Shown here: positions 50,981 through 61,700 of the stretch, one piece after another
Position numbering within the stretch: position 1 is the first letter of the stretch
Layout: each line of letters begins with the position of its first letter
Source of the DNA: Paraburkholderia ginsengiterrae
GTDB taxonomy: Bacteria; Pseudomonadota; Gammaproteobacteria; Burkholderiales; Burkholderiaceae
Direction of reading: 5' to 3'
Length of the DNA: 64,000 nucleotides
NCBI RefSeq assembly: GCF_001645125.1
Contig: NZ_LXKA01000165.1
Coordinates: 62,001-126,000, forward strand
Position numbers and translations under genes: made by a program
Notes under the pieces: generated by a model
The model's input: only the letters and a program-made list of their open reading frames with translations
The model's database searches: none
Told to the model about the DNA's origin: nothing

Positions 50981-51979
50981 ATGAGTTCATCGAGCGACAT
51001 CGAAAAACTGTTCGAACATTTCGGCGGCGACGCCACGGCGTACCAGGAAATCGGCCGCGAGAACGAAGCGCGTACGGCGCGCACGCGCTGGCCGCTGCTG
51101 GAGACGCTCGACCTGACGCAGCCGGCGATCCCCGCCATCGGCGAGCGGCGCGAGCTCAATCCGCAGACGCCGGCAAACATCGCGCAGCCGGTTGTTGCAG
51201 ACGAAGACACGACGCCGAAAGACGCCGCCTCGGTCACGCGCGCGAAGGCGCCGCTGTTCACCCGCTCGCCTCGGCGGGACATCCCGGCGGTCGTCGTGAC
51301 CGCGCCGCCCACCGCGCCGAGCGGCGGGTCGCGCTTTGGGGCGCTGGAACCGGGCGATAAGGCCGAAGCGTCATCGACACCCGGCGAGGCGCGCGTGGAA
51401 GCCGTGGCGCCGGTGGCGGCATCCGCCGCACCGGTCGTGACTCCTGTCGTTGCGCCGGCCGTTGCGCCTGTCGCTGCCCCGGCTCAAACGGCCCCGGTGG
51501 CCCCGGTGGCCCCAGCCGCTGCCGCTCCTCAAGTGACTCCGGTGACTCACGCGCCGCAAGCCTGGCCGCTCGCCGCCGTGCCGCCCGCCGTATTGACGCA
51601 GGCCGCCAAGCCCCTCGCCAGCGTGGCGCCGACATTTACCTTACGCACACAAGCGACGCCAACCATTCCGCCCGCCGTGCCCAACTGGGCACAGGCCCCG
51701 GAGCCTGCGCGGGCATACGCACCAGCGCCCGCCACACCCACAGCCTCCGCCACACCTGCCGCCCCGGCGCAACGCGCGTCGATCCTCGGCAAGCTCTTCG
51801 CGCCGGCCCCCCAACCCGCGCCGCAGCAACCCGCCGCAGCCCATAGCGAAGCCGCGCCCTTGCAATCGCTGTTCGACCGGCTGCGCGGCAACCCCGCTCC
51901 AACCTCGGCGGCGCCGGCCGGCGCCGCGCGCGCTGCCGCCCCGAACTCGTGGCTGGTCAACGGCCCTCGTCGCTCATGA
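50981..51979 (+). CDS. bcsP: BcsP-like protein: BcsR-like N-terminus with Pro/Ala-rich tail
   Basis: A 332-residue protein found at this place in betaproteobacterial cellulose operons. Residues 1-48 resemble the small regulator BcsR: IEKLFEHFGGDATAYQEIG then ARTRWPLLETLDL, where E. coli BcsR has a similar ending with RWPLL. The rest (about 90-330) is low-complexity Ala/Pro/Val (for example APVAPVAPAAAAPQVTPV), ending NSWLVNGPRRS. The tail is probably disordered and may tether or scaffold. The stop overlaps the bcsQ start as ATGA. Since BcsR partners BcsQ in E. coli, a similar BcsP-BcsQ complex is inferred. Confidence 0.72.
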   Translation: MSSSSDIEKLFEHFGGDATAYQEIGRENEARTARTRWPLLETLDLTQPAIPAIGERRELNPQTPANIAQPVVADEDTTPKDAASVTRAKAPLFTRSPRRDIPAVVVTAPPTAPSGGSRFGALEPGDKAEASSTPGEARVEAVAPVAASAAPVVTPVVAPAVAPVAAPAQTAPVAPVAPAAAAPQVTPVTHAPQAWPLAAVPPAVLTQAAKPLASVAPTFTLRTQATPTIPPAVPNWAQAPEPARAYAPAPATPTASATPAAPAQRASILGKLFAPAPQPAPQQPAAAHSEAAPLQSLFDRLRGNPAPTSAAPAGAARAAAPNSWLVNGPRRS

Positions 51980-52764
51980 AAGTTATTGCGGTGGTGTCTG
52001 CCAAGGGCGGGGTCGGCAAGACCACCCTCGCCGCCAATCTCGCCTCCGTGCTGGCCGCCAGCGGCCGGCGCGTGATCGCGCTCGACCTCGACCCGCAGAA
52101 CGCGCTGCGCCTGCACTTCGGCGTGCCGCTCGACAGCATCGACGGGTTGTCGCGCGCCACGCTGACGGGCGACCCGTGGCAATCGGCGCTGTTCGACGGC
52201 GTGGACGGTGTGACCGTGCTGCCTTACGGCGCGTTGCTCGAAGACGATCGCCGCCGCTTTGAAGGCTATATCGACCAGGAGCCGCGCTGGCTCGCCGGGG
52301 CGCTGCGCAATCTGCGCCTCGATCCGTCCGACGTGGTGATCATCGACACGCCGCCGGGTTCGTCCATGTACGTGCGCGCGGCGTTGAGCGTAGCCACCTT
52401 CGCGCTGAACGTGGTGCTCGCCGACGCCGCGTCCTACGCCGCGATTCCGCAGATGGAGCGGCTGATCGACGCCTACGCGGCGCCCCGTGCCGAGTTCGGT
52501 GGCGAAGGCTATGTGGTCAATCAGATCGACCAGTCGCGCCAGCTGACCAAAGACGTCCTCAAGGTCTTGCGCCAGATGCTCGGCACCAAGCTCTTCCCAG
52601 GCGTGATTCACCTGGACGAAGGCGTGGGCGAGGCGCTCGCTTGCGATACCACGCTGATTCACTACGATCCACTCAGCCAGGCGGCCGCCGACTTCCGCGC
52701 GTGCGGCACGTGGCTGATGGCGGCGATCGACGCGATCGCCGTCTCGCCGAGGAACGTCGCATGA
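51976..52764 (+). CDS. bcsQ: BcsQ, MinD/ParA-like ATPase of the cellulose synthase complex
   Basis: A 262-residue SIMIBI-class ATPase required for cellulose secretion or its polar placement. The deviant Walker A is at residues 10-17 (KGGVGKTT), switch I is near LDLDPQNALRLHFG, and Walker B-like VVIIDTPPGSS follows. The start at 51976 overlaps the bcsP stop, and the stop overlaps the bcsA start (both ATGA), so the three proteins are translationally coupled. Length matches the E. coli protein (250). Confidence 0.93.
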   Translation: MKVIAVVSAKGGVGKTTLAANLASVLAASGRRVIALDLDPQNALRLHFGVPLDSIDGLSRATLTGDPWQSALFDGVDGVTVLPYGALLEDDRRRFEGYIDQEPRWLAGALRNLRLDPSDVVIIDTPPGSSMYVRAALSVATFALNVVLADAASYAAIPQMERLIDAYAAPRAEFGGEGYVVNQIDQSRQLTKDVLKVLRQMLGTKLFPGVIHLDEGVGEALACDTTLIHYDPLSQAAADFRACGTWLMAAIDAIAVSPRNVA

Positions 52765-54965
52765 GTACGCCTCAATCACCAGGGTTGGAGCCCGCCGAAT
52801 CGTCGCGGCTCGAACGCTTCGCCGACGCGCGATTCTGGAACAGCCGCATCGTCACCGGGCTCGTCACGCTGTTCGCGCTGGTGGTGCTGTACTTCGTGTT
52901 CACGGTGCCGCTCGCGTTCTATGAACAGTTGACGTTCGCGACCTGCTGCTTCGTGACCGCCCTGCTGTTCCGCCGCCAGCAAGGCCGGTACGCGACGATG
53001 GTGATGATCATGCTGTCGGTGCTCACCTCGGGCCGCTATATGTATTGGCGGCTGACCGCCACCACTTACTGGGAGCATCCGCTCGACGCCGCCTGGGGGC
53101 TGCTGCTGGTATCCGCCGAAGTCTATTCGACCCTCGTGCTGCTGCTCGGCTACTTCCAGACCGCCTGGCCGCTCAAGCGCAAGCCGATGCCGCTGCCGGC
53201 CTCGCGCGATGAGTGGCCCACTGTCGACGTGTTCATTCCGACCTACAACGAGCCGCTTTCGGTGGTGAAGCCGACCATCTATGCGGCGCTCGCGCTCGAC
53301 TACCCGGCCGAGAAAATCTCGATCCACGTGGTCGACGACGGCCGCCGTCCCGAGTTCAAGGCATTCTGCGAGGAAGTCGGCGTCAACTGGACGATCCGCA
53401 CCCACAACCGCCACGCGAAAGCCGGCAACATCAACGAAGCGCTCAAGATCACGAGCGGCGAATATCTCGCTATCTTCGACTGCGATCACATTCCGACCCG
53501 CTCGTTCCTGCAGATCGGCCTCGGCTGGTTCCTGCGCGACAAGCTGCTGTCGATGCTGCAAACGCCGCACCACTTCTTTTCCGCCGACCCGTTCGAGCGC
53601 AACCTCGGCACGTTCCGCAAGGTGCCGAACGAAGGCGAGCTGTTCTACGGCCTCGTGCAGGACGGCAACGATCTGTGGAACGCCACGTTCTTCTGCGGTT
53701 CGTGCGCTCTGCTGCGCCGGACCATGGTCGAGGAGATCGGCGGCATCGCGGTCGAGACAGTCACCGAAGACGCGCACACCGCGCTGAAGCTGCACCGGCT
53801 CGGCTACACCACCGCGTATCTGGCCATTGCGCAGGCCGCGGGGCTCGCCACGGAAAGCCTGTCCGGCCACATCGGCCAGCGGATTCGCTGGGCGCGCGGC
53901 ATGACGCAGATTTTCCGCATCGACAATCCGCTCACCGGCAAGGGCCTGAAAATCGGCCAGCGGCTGTGCTACCTGAACGCGATGATGCACTTCTTCTACG
54001 GCATCCCGCGTCTGGTGTTCCTGACGGCGCCACTGTCGTACCTGTTTTTCGGCGCGCACGTGATCGAAGCCGCCGCCAGCACGATTGCGATCTACGCGCT
54101 GCCGCACATGATGCACGCGAGCATCACCAACTCGCGCATGCAGCGCCTGTTCCGCCATTCGTTCTGGGCCGAGGTGTATGAATCGGTGCTGGCCTCGTAC
54201 ATCACCGCGCCGACCCTGCTCGCGCTGATCAACCCGAAGCTCGGCAAGTTCAACGTGACCGCCAAGGGCGGCCAGATCGAGAAGAATTACTTCGACTGGG
54301 CGATCTCGCGGCCGTATCTGTTCCTGCTGTTGCTGAACCTGATCGGCTTCTGCGTGGGCATCGTGCATATCTATTTCAACTGGCATGTGCACAGCGTGGT
54401 GCAGACCACGCTGCTGAACCTCGGCTGGACCGCCTACAACATGCTGATTCTCGGCGCGAGCGTGGCCGCCGCGAGCGAGCGCCGGCAGATTCGCGCGGTG
54501 CACCGCGTGGCGATGCAGATGCCCGTGATGCTGAAATTTTCGACCGGCCGCACGCTCGCCTGCGAAACCATCGACTACTCCGAAGGCGGCGTCGGCGTGG
54601 CACTGCCCGCCGCGATCCAGGTGCCGATGCACGAGCGCGTGACGGTGTCGCTGTTTCGCGGCGACGAGGAATACGCGTTCCCCGCCACCGTCGGCTTCAC
54701 CGCGCCGGGCCGCGTGGGCCTGCGCTTCTCGGCGCTGACGCGCGAGCAGGAGTACGAGTTCGTCAAGACCACCTTCGCACGCGCCGACGCCTGGACCGGC
54801 TGGGCCGAAGGACGCCAGCAGGACACCCCGCTGCGCGGCCTGTCGCATGTGCTGACGGTCGGTGCGCGCGGCATCGTGGGTCTGTTCGAACATCTTTATG
54901 AAGACCTTCGCAGTTCGATGAAAAGCCGTCCAACGGACGTCAAAAAGCTAAAAACCAAAGACTGA
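52761..54965 (+). CDS. bcsA: BcsA, cellulose synthase catalytic subunit
   Basis: A 734-residue membrane glycosyltransferase (GT2) making beta-1,4-glucan from UDP-glucose. Transmembrane helices flank a cytosolic GT domain with VDDGRRPEF, DCD (240-242), FFCGS (310-314), TED (335-337) and QRIRW (373-377). The C-terminal PilZ domain has the c-di-GMP site RRQIR (574-578) and DYSEGG (605-610), so activation by c-di-GMP is expected. The ATG at 52761 overlaps the bcsQ stop; a 40-codon extension upstream lies inside bcsQ. All residues needed for catalysis are in place. It is encoded directly before bcsB, its periplasmic partner. Confidence 0.97.
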   Translation: MSTPQSPGLEPAESSRLERFADARFWNSRIVTGLVTLFALVVLYFVFTVPLAFYEQLTFATCCFVTALLFRRQQGRYATMVMIMLSVLTSGRYMYWRLTATTYWEHPLDAAWGLLLVSAEVYSTLVLLLGYFQTAWPLKRKPMPLPASRDEWPTVDVFIPTYNEPLSVVKPTIYAALALDYPAEKISIHVVDDGRRPEFKAFCEEVGVNWTIRTHNRHAKAGNINEALKITSGEYLAIFDCDHIPTRSFLQIGLGWFLRDKLLSMLQTPHHFFSADPFERNLGTFRKVPNEGELFYGLVQDGNDLWNATFFCGSCALLRRTMVEEIGGIAVETVTEDAHTALKLHRLGYTTAYLAIAQAAGLATESLSGHIGQRIRWARGMTQIFRIDNPLTGKGLKIGQRLCYLNAMMHFFYGIPRLVFLTAPLSYLFFGAHVIEAAASTIAIYALPHMMHASITNSRMQRLFRHSFWAEVYESVLASYITAPTLLALINPKLGKFNVTAKGGQIEKNYFDWAISRPYLFLLLLNLIGFCVGIVHIYFNWHVHSVVQTTLLNLGWTAYNMLILGASVAAASERRQIRAVHRVAMQMPVMLKFSTGRTLACETIDYSEGGVGVALPAAIQVPMHERVTVSLFRGDEEYAFPATVGFTAPGRVGLRFSALTREQEYEFVKTTFARADAWTGWAEGRQQDTPLRGLSHVLTVGARGIVGLFEHLYEDLRSSMKSRPTDVKKLKTKD

Positions 54966-54968
54966 TTT

Positions 54969-57536
54969 ATGGGCGACAGGATGGCGAAGGGAAACAGTGA
55001 ACGCACGAATCACACACATCGAGAACGCAGTGGGTCCGGATTGACAACATACCGTGGGAGACGCCCCCGCTCGCAACGGCTGATGCGCGGCATCGCGTGC
55101 TGGCTCGCGCTGCAGACCGCGCTGGCGGCGCCGCTCGCCACAGCAGCCGAAGCCGTGGCCGCGGCCACCGGCGGCGCAAGTGCGGCACGCGCGCTTCAAG
55201 GCGCACCGCAGGGCGCACCGGCCGCGCCCGTGGCGACCGGCGTGGGCAGCGTGCCCGCGCCCAGTCCTGCCGTGCCGTACGACCCGAACACGCTGGCGCA
55301 ACCGCAACTGGCAACGCCGACACCGGCGCTCGCCGCGTCGTCGGTGAAGGCGCTGGGCATCAAGACGCCGACCACTGCCGAGCCGGGCACGCTGGTGCCG
55401 GGCGGCCGCCGTCAGTCGCTTACCTTCGCCGACCTCGGCGCGCTCGACCCGCTGCAACTGCGCGGCACCGTCGGCCAGAACGGCGTGGCGTTCTCCGTGC
55501 GCGGCGACGAAGTGGTGACCGGCGCGGTCCTGCATCTGGTCTACAGCTACTCGCCGGCGCTGCTGCCGGCCGTCTCGCAGCTGAAAGTGCTGGTGAACGG
55601 CGAAGTCGCCGCCACCCTGCCCGTGCCGCACGAGCAGGCCGGCATGCTGGTGGCACGCGATGTCTCGATCGATCCGCGCTTCGTCACCGAATTCAATCAC
55701 CTGAACGTGCAGTTGATCGGCCACTACACGACGCGCTGCGAAGACCCGGCGAACTCGTCGCTGTGGGCGACCGTCAGCAATGCGAGCTCGCTCGATCTGA
55801 CCTATGCGTCGCTCGCCAGCAAGCCGGATCTGGCGGCGCTGCCGCAGCCGTTCTTCGACCGCCGCGACGTGCGCCGTCTCGAACTGCCGTTCGTGCTCCC
55901 GCAAAAGCCGGGTAACGGCCTGCTCGAAGCGAGCGGCATCGTCGCGTCGTGGTTCGGCGCGCTGGCCGGTTATCGCGGCGCGGTGTTTCCGGCGCAACTG
56001 GATAACGCGCCGCTGTCGGGCAATGCCGTGGTGTTCGCCACCTCGGATCAACGCCCGGCCGGCGTGACCATTCCGGCCATCTCCGGCCCGACCGTCGCGG
56101 TGGTCGATCGTGAAGCGCCGGCGCGCGGCAAGCTGCTGCTCGTGCTCGGCCGCGACGAAGCGGAACTGAAAACCGCCGCGAAGGCGCTCGGCATCGGCCA
56201 GAACACGCTGACCGGCCCGAGTGCGACGATCACGCGGTTGAACGAACTCGCCCCACGCGCGCCGTACGACGCTCCGAACTGGCTGCCGACCAACCGTCCG
56301 GTGCGTTTCGGCGAACTCGCCGATCCGCGCGACCTGACCGTGTCCGGCTACGACGCCGACGCCGTCCGCGTGAATCTGCGCGTGCCGCCCGACCTCTTCA
56401 TGTGGCACACCCGCGGCGCGCCGATCGATCTGCGCTACCGCTACACGGCGCGTCCGAAGCACGATCGCTCATCCCTGAACGTGAGCGTGAACGGCGGCTT
56501 CGTGCAGGCGCTGCCGATTCCGGCCGAACCGGCATCGGTGTTCGAACTGAGCAATTATTTCGGACGCGTGTTGCCGGACAAGACCGCCGAGGCGCGCCGC
56601 ACCGTGCATATTCCGCCGCTGCTGCTGACACCGCGCACGCAACTGCGCCTGCACTTCTACTACGACATTCCCGATACCGGCGAATGTCACGGCCGCCTGC
56701 TCGACAACGTGGTCGGCGCCATCGACCCGAACTCCACGATCGACCTCTCGTCGTTCCCTCACTACATGGCGCTGCCCGATCTGGCCGCGTTCGCCAATAG
56801 CGGCTTCCCGTTCACGCGCATGGCGGACCTCTCCGAGACTGCCGTGATCCTGCCGAACGACGCCGATTCGAGCGACTACAGCCTGTATCTGCTGACCATG
56901 GGCCGCATGGGCACCTCCACCGGCTACCCGGTGACGGGCGTGACGGTCGGCACTGCGGACGACGCCGACAAGGTCGCCAGCAAGGACCTGCTGATTTTCG
57001 GCGCACCGGGCAAGCAGCCGCTGTTGCAGCGCTGGGCCAAGTCGATGCCGTTCTCCAGCGACGGCGACTCGCGCACCTTCCAGCTCTCCGACATCGTCTT
57101 CAAGCTCGAGGACTGGTGGCATGGCGAGCGCGGCGTCGAGCGCACGCCGGCGCGCGCCGACCTGACGCTGGTGAGTTCGAACGGCGACGCGCTGCTGACC
57201 GGTTTCGAATCGCCCTTGCATAAGAACCGCAGCGCCGTCGCGCTGTTGAGCGCGGCCGGCCAGTCGGACGCCGACCTGTCCGCTGCGCTCCTCGACGCCG
57301 ACGTGCTGCCGCAGATTCAAGGCGCAATGGCCGTGATCCACGGCCGCACCGTGACGATCACGTCGAACGGCGAAGCGTACTACGTCGGCCATTTGTCACC
57401 GCAGGAGTACCTGCGCTGGGCGCTGTCGTCGCATCCGTTGCTGCTGATGCTGGCCGGCGTGCTCGCCGCGCTGATCATCGCGGGGCTGTTCTACCGGACG
57501 CTGCGCTCCATCGCCGCGCGCCGCCTGAAGGACTAA
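54969..57536 (+). CDS. bcsB: BcsB, periplasmic cellulose synthase subunit
   Basis: An 855-residue (from the first ATG) periplasmic subunit that guides the glucan from BcsA. The signal peptide is probably at residues 39-62 (RGIACWLALQTALAAPLATAAEA), preceded by a basic stretch. ATGs at 54981 and 55083 are alternative starts. An Ala/Pro-rich linker precedes the carbohydrate-binding and flavodoxin-like repeats (LRGTVGQNGVAFSVRGDEVVTGAVLHL, WLPTNRPVRFGEL, YYDIPDTGECHGRLLDNVVGAIDPNSTIDL). A single C-terminal anchor helix (LLLMLAGVLAALIIAGLFY) docks to BcsA. It begins 3 bp after the bcsA stop. Confidence 0.95.
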   Translation: MGDRMAKGNSERTNHTHRERSGSGLTTYRGRRPRSQRLMRGIACWLALQTALAAPLATAAEAVAAATGGASAARALQGAPQGAPAAPVATGVGSVPAPSPAVPYDPNTLAQPQLATPTPALAASSVKALGIKTPTTAEPGTLVPGGRRQSLTFADLGALDPLQLRGTVGQNGVAFSVRGDEVVTGAVLHLVYSYSPALLPAVSQLKVLVNGEVAATLPVPHEQAGMLVARDVSIDPRFVTEFNHLNVQLIGHYTTRCEDPANSSLWATVSNASSLDLTYASLASKPDLAALPQPFFDRRDVRRLELPFVLPQKPGNGLLEASGIVASWFGALAGYRGAVFPAQLDNAPLSGNAVVFATSDQRPAGVTIPAISGPTVAVVDREAPARGKLLLVLGRDEAELKTAAKALGIGQNTLTGPSATITRLNELAPRAPYDAPNWLPTNRPVRFGELADPRDLTVSGYDADAVRVNLRVPPDLFMWHTRGAPIDLRYRYTARPKHDRSSLNVSVNGGFVQALPIPAEPASVFELSNYFGRVLPDKTAEARRTVHIPPLLLTPRTQLRLHFYYDIPDTGECHGRLLDNVVGAIDPNSTIDLSSFPHYMALPDLAAFANSGFPFTRMADLSETAVILPNDADSSDYSLYLLTMGRMGTSTGYPVTGVTVGTADDADKVASKDLLIFGAPGKQPLLQRWAKSMPFSSDGDSRTFQLSDIVFKLEDWWHGERGVERTPARADLTLVSSNGDALLTGFESPLHKNRSAVALLSAAGQSDADLSAALLDADVLPQIQGAMAVIHGRTVTITSNGEAYYVGHLSPQEYLRWALSSHPLLLMLAGVLAALIIAGLFYRTLRSIAARRLKD

Positions 57537-57546
57537 CAGGACTGAT

Positions 57547-58740
57547 ATGCGGGTTCGAATCAACAAGAAAATAAGCATGGCGCTGACGCTCGGACTCGGG
57601 TTTGGGTTCTTTGCGTCGGCAAGTTTCGCCAACATCGTCAGAGTGTCGCAGACCGCTTCCACGCCCGGCGCCTGCGGCGACTGGAGCAGCTACCGGACCT
57701 TCGTGGAGCGCTTCGTGCAGGCCGACGGCCGCGTGATCGACTATTCCACGCCCGCGCAGCAGACCACGTCCGAAGGCCAGTCCTACGGCCTCTTCTTCGC
57801 GCTGGTCGCGAACGACCGCGCGACCTTCGACCGGCTACTCGGCTGGACCCGCACCAACCTCGCCGGCAACCAGTTCGACGCGCAGAACGTGCGCTTGCCG
57901 TCATGGCTATGGGGCAAAAAACCGGACGGCTCGTACGGCGTGCTCGATCCGAATTCCGCGTCCGACTCCGACCTGTGGATCGCCTACGACCTGCTGCAAG
58001 CGGGCCGCCTGTGGCACGAAGCGAGCTATACGCAGCTCGGCCAGGCGCTGGCCGCGCAGATCGCGCGCCAGGAAATGACCAACTTGCCGGGCGTCGGCCC
58101 GATGCTGCTGCCCGGGCCGCAAGGCTTCAAGAACGGCGGCGTGACGCGCCTGAATCCGAGCTACCTGCCGTTGCCCGTATTGCGCGCGCTCGCGCACGAG
58201 GCGCCGGACGGTCCGTGGGGCAAGCTGGCCGACAGCGCGTACAAGCTCGTCAAGACCACCGCGCCGCAGGGCTTCGCTCCCGACTGGGCGGCGTGGCAGA
58301 ACGGCCAGTTCGTGGTCGACCCGAAGAACGGCGACATCGGCAGCTACGACGCAATTCGCGTGTATCTGTGGGCGGGTCTCGCCTCGCCCGCCGACCCGCT
58401 CGCCAAGCCCTGGCTCGCGGCGCTCGGCGGCATGCGAGCGCGCGTCGCGCAGACCGGTATTCCGCCCGAGAAGGTCTCGTCGACCACCGGCGCGGCGAGC
58501 GGCGAAGGCCCGCTCAGCTACTGGGGCGCGCTCGCGCCGTATTTCAAGGCACTCGGCGACGAGCGCGGCCTCGGCCTCGCGCGCACCCGTCTCGCGGCGC
58601 TGGACGCCGGCGTGCCGGGCCGTGAGCCGGTGTACTACGATCGTGTGCTGGGCTTGTTCGGCACGGCTTTCATCGACGGCCGCTACCGCTTCGACGAAGC
58701 CGGACGTCTCGTGCCGAGCTGGAGAAACGCATGCGATTGA
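57547..58740 (+). CDS. bcsZ: BcsZ, GH8 endo-1,4-beta-glucanase
   Basis: A 397-residue periplasmic cellulase of GH family 8, needed for proper cellulose export. Signal peptide about 1-28 (ending ASFA). Catalytic acid Glu76 lies in TTSEGQSYGL. The GH8 signature ASDSDLWIAYDLL (138-150) carries the other acidic residues. The remaining toroid motifs (YLPLPVLRALA, GDIGSYDAIRVYLWAG) are intact. AGGA lies 6 nt before the ATG. Its end overlaps bcsC by 10 bp. Confidence 0.95.
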   Translation: MRVRINKKISMALTLGLGFGFFASASFANIVRVSQTASTPGACGDWSSYRTFVERFVQADGRVIDYSTPAQQTTSEGQSYGLFFALVANDRATFDRLLGWTRTNLAGNQFDAQNVRLPSWLWGKKPDGSYGVLDPNSASDSDLWIAYDLLQAGRLWHEASYTQLGQALAAQIARQEMTNLPGVGPMLLPGPQGFKNGGVTRLNPSYLPLPVLRALAHEAPDGPWGKLADSAYKLVKTTAPQGFAPDWAAWQNGQFVVDPKNGDIGSYDAIRVYLWAGLASPADPLAKPWLAALGGMRARVAQTGIPPEKVSSTTGAASGEGPLSYWGALAPYFKALGDERGLGLARTRLAALDAGVPGREPVYYDRVLGLFGTAFIDGRYRFDEAGRLVPSWRNACD

Positions 58741-61700
58741 ACGCTCTCGCGTTGTCCTTGCGCCTCGCGCTCAGTGTCACGGCCGTGTGCTCCGTGTGCT
58801 ATTTAGCGGCGGGTTCGCCCGACGTGCTGGCGCAGGCGTCGAAAGATCCTCTGAATGTGCTGATCGATCAGGGCAAGTACTGGCAATCGCATCAGCGCGG
58901 CGACCTGGCCGAGCAGGCGTGGCTGAAGGTGCTGCGCCTCGATCCCAAGCAGCCCGATGCGCTCTTTGGCATGGGCATGGTGCTCGCCGACCGCAAGGAC
59001 GGCGCCGGCGCGCAGCAATATCTGGCGCGCCTGAAGGCGGTCGCGCCGAACTACCCGAACATCGATGAACTCGGCCGGCGCCTCGGCGAATCGAGTCTGC
59101 GCGACCAGACCGTGAACGACGCGCGGCGGCTCGCGCAAAGCGGCCAGAGTGCGAGCGCGGTGGAGGAATACCAGCGCGCGCTGAACGGCAAGCCGGCCAC
59201 GCCGCAATTGCAGCTCGAGTATTACCAGGCGCTGTCGGCCACGCCGCAAGGCTGGGACCAGGCGCGCCGCGGACTCGAGCAACTCGCCCGCGATAATCCC
59301 GACGATCCGCGCTACGGCCTCGCCTACGCGCAGCATCTGACCTATCGCGACGTGACGCGCCGTGAAGGCATCGCCCGCTTGCAGAAGCTCGCGAGCGACA
59401 GCACGGTTGGCGCTGCGGCTAAAAAGAGCTGGCGTCAGGCGCTGTTGTGGCTGGACGCCCGTCCATCCGACTCGGCGCTCTACGAGGCGTATCTGCAAAC
59501 CGCGCCGGACGACGCCGCCGTCAAGGCGCGCTTCGATTCGATGGTGTCGCAGGACAAGACGGCACGCGAACGCGGGCAGGAAAACGCCGCGACGGACGCG
59601 CGTGGCCGCACCATCGCCGACGGCTTCGCCGCGCTCGATCGCAACGACGTGGCGACCGCGCGCACGAAATTCTCGGCGGTGCTGGCCAACAGCCCGAACG
59701 ACACCGACGCGCTCGGCGGCATGGGCATCGCCGCGCTGAAGCAGGAACGTTTCGCCGAAGCCCGCACCTATCTGGAACGCGCGTCGCGCAACGGCAATCC
59801 GGCGCGCTGGAAAACCGCGCTCGACAGCGCGACCTACTGGACCTACACGAGCGACGCGATCGGCGCGCGCAGCAACGGCGAATACGCGAAGGCGAAGTCG
59901 CTGTTCGAGCGCGCGATCGCGCTGAATCCGTCCGACGTCACCGCCCAGGTGCTGCTCGGCGAAATGCTGCTCGCGAACGGCGACCCGGTCGGCGCGGAAC
60001 AGGCGTACCGGATGGCGCTGCGCCGCCAGGCCGACAATCCCGACGCGATTCGCGGGCTGGTTGGCGCGCTCGCCGCGCAAGGCCGCGGCGACGAAGCGCT
60101 GCAATTCGCCAACCAGTTGAACAGCGAACAGCAGTCGAAGGCCGGCGGCATCAACCGCCTGCGCGGCGAAGCGCAAGCAGCACAAGCGCGCGCCGCCGAA
60201 GCGCGCGGCGATCTCGGCAGCGCGCGCAGCCTGTTCGAAGACGCGCTGCTGAACACGCCTGACGATCCGTGGCTACGCCTGGACCTCGCGCGCATTTACG
60301 TGCGCCAGGGCGCGGTCGCGAATGCCCGCAGCATGATGGATGGCCTGCTCGCCGCGCATCCCGACATGACCGACGCGCTGTATGCGAGCGCGTTGCTGTC
60401 GGCGGAAACGCAGGACTGGTCGACCGGTCTCGCGCAGCTCGACCGCATTCCGGTCGCGCAACGCACCGACGCCATGACGACCCTGCAGCATCGCCTGTGG
60501 GTGCATCAACAGGCCGACCTCGCCGCGCGGATGGCGCGCAGCGGCCAGACGCAACAGGCGCTCGCCACGCTGCGCGCCGCCGAGCCGGTGGCGGGCAACA
60601 GCCCGGAGCTGATCGGCGTGATCGCCGCCGCCTATCAACAAGCTGGCGACCCGAACCGCGCCCTCGGCCTCGTGCGCGCCGCCATGAACGCGGCCCCCGG
60701 CAACACCGATCTGCTGCTGCAGTACGCGGGCATTCTGTCGGCTACCCAACAGGAAGCCGAACTCGGCATGGTGATGCGGCGGCTGGCCGCGACACCATTG
60801 ACGCCCCAGCAACGCACCGACTTCGCCAATCTGAATCTCGGCATTGTCATCAAGCAGTGCGATACGGTGCGGCAGCGCGGCGATCTCGCCAGCGCCTACG
60901 ACGTGATCGCGCCTTGGCTCGCGGCCATGCCCGACAATCCCGATCTGCAAGCCGCGCTCGGCCGCCTCTATTCGACGGCCGGCGACGACCGCAACGCGCT
61001 CGCCAGCTATCGAGTCGCGCTGCAACGCAAGCCCGACGACCTGAACCTGCTGCAGGCGACCATTTCCGCCGCAACCGGCGCGAAGCAGTTCAGCTACGCC
61101 GAATCGCTCGCGCAACAGGCGTTGAATGCCGCGCCGGGTGACCCGGGCGTGCTCGCTACGGTCGGCCGCATGTATCGCGCGGAAGGCAAGCTGTCGCTTG
61201 CCTCGACTTATCTGCAGCGCGCGCTCGTCGCGGCCAATACGCCGCTGATGGCCAACGCCCCGCGCAACCCGGCGAGCAACGTGCCGCGCGGCTGGGAAGC
61301 GGCAATGCGCCGGATCGGCGCGACGCCGCTGCCGGGCACCAATCCCTTCGAAGGCAAAACCGCCACGGTCACCCCGAGCGACGCCGACAATGCCGCCCTC
61401 GCGGGCGGGAACGTCAGCGCCGCGCGTGCCTCGCTCCCGTATTCGCAGTCTTCCTTGCCGACACAGACCGTGCCGAACTATCCGCCGCCTGCACAGCCCG
61501 CACCCTACGTCGCGCCTTATACCGCGCCCGCGCAACCTTATACGCCGAACGCCGCGCCCGCCGCGCTGCCGTACAACGCGCCGCGTCCAGGCGCCGGTGC
61601 GGGGGACTATGGCCAGGAGACTTACGGCTCGAGCCAGTCGGGTGCGCCGTTGCAGCCGTATCCGGGGCAAGGTCAGCCGCCGGTGCAGCAGGCGCCGCAG

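Noticed and set aside
52776-54893. Minus-strand open frame of 705 codons opposite bcsA
   Set aside because: Shadow of bcsA. His/Arg/Ala-rich composition without any domain, while bcsA has all catalytic motifs.
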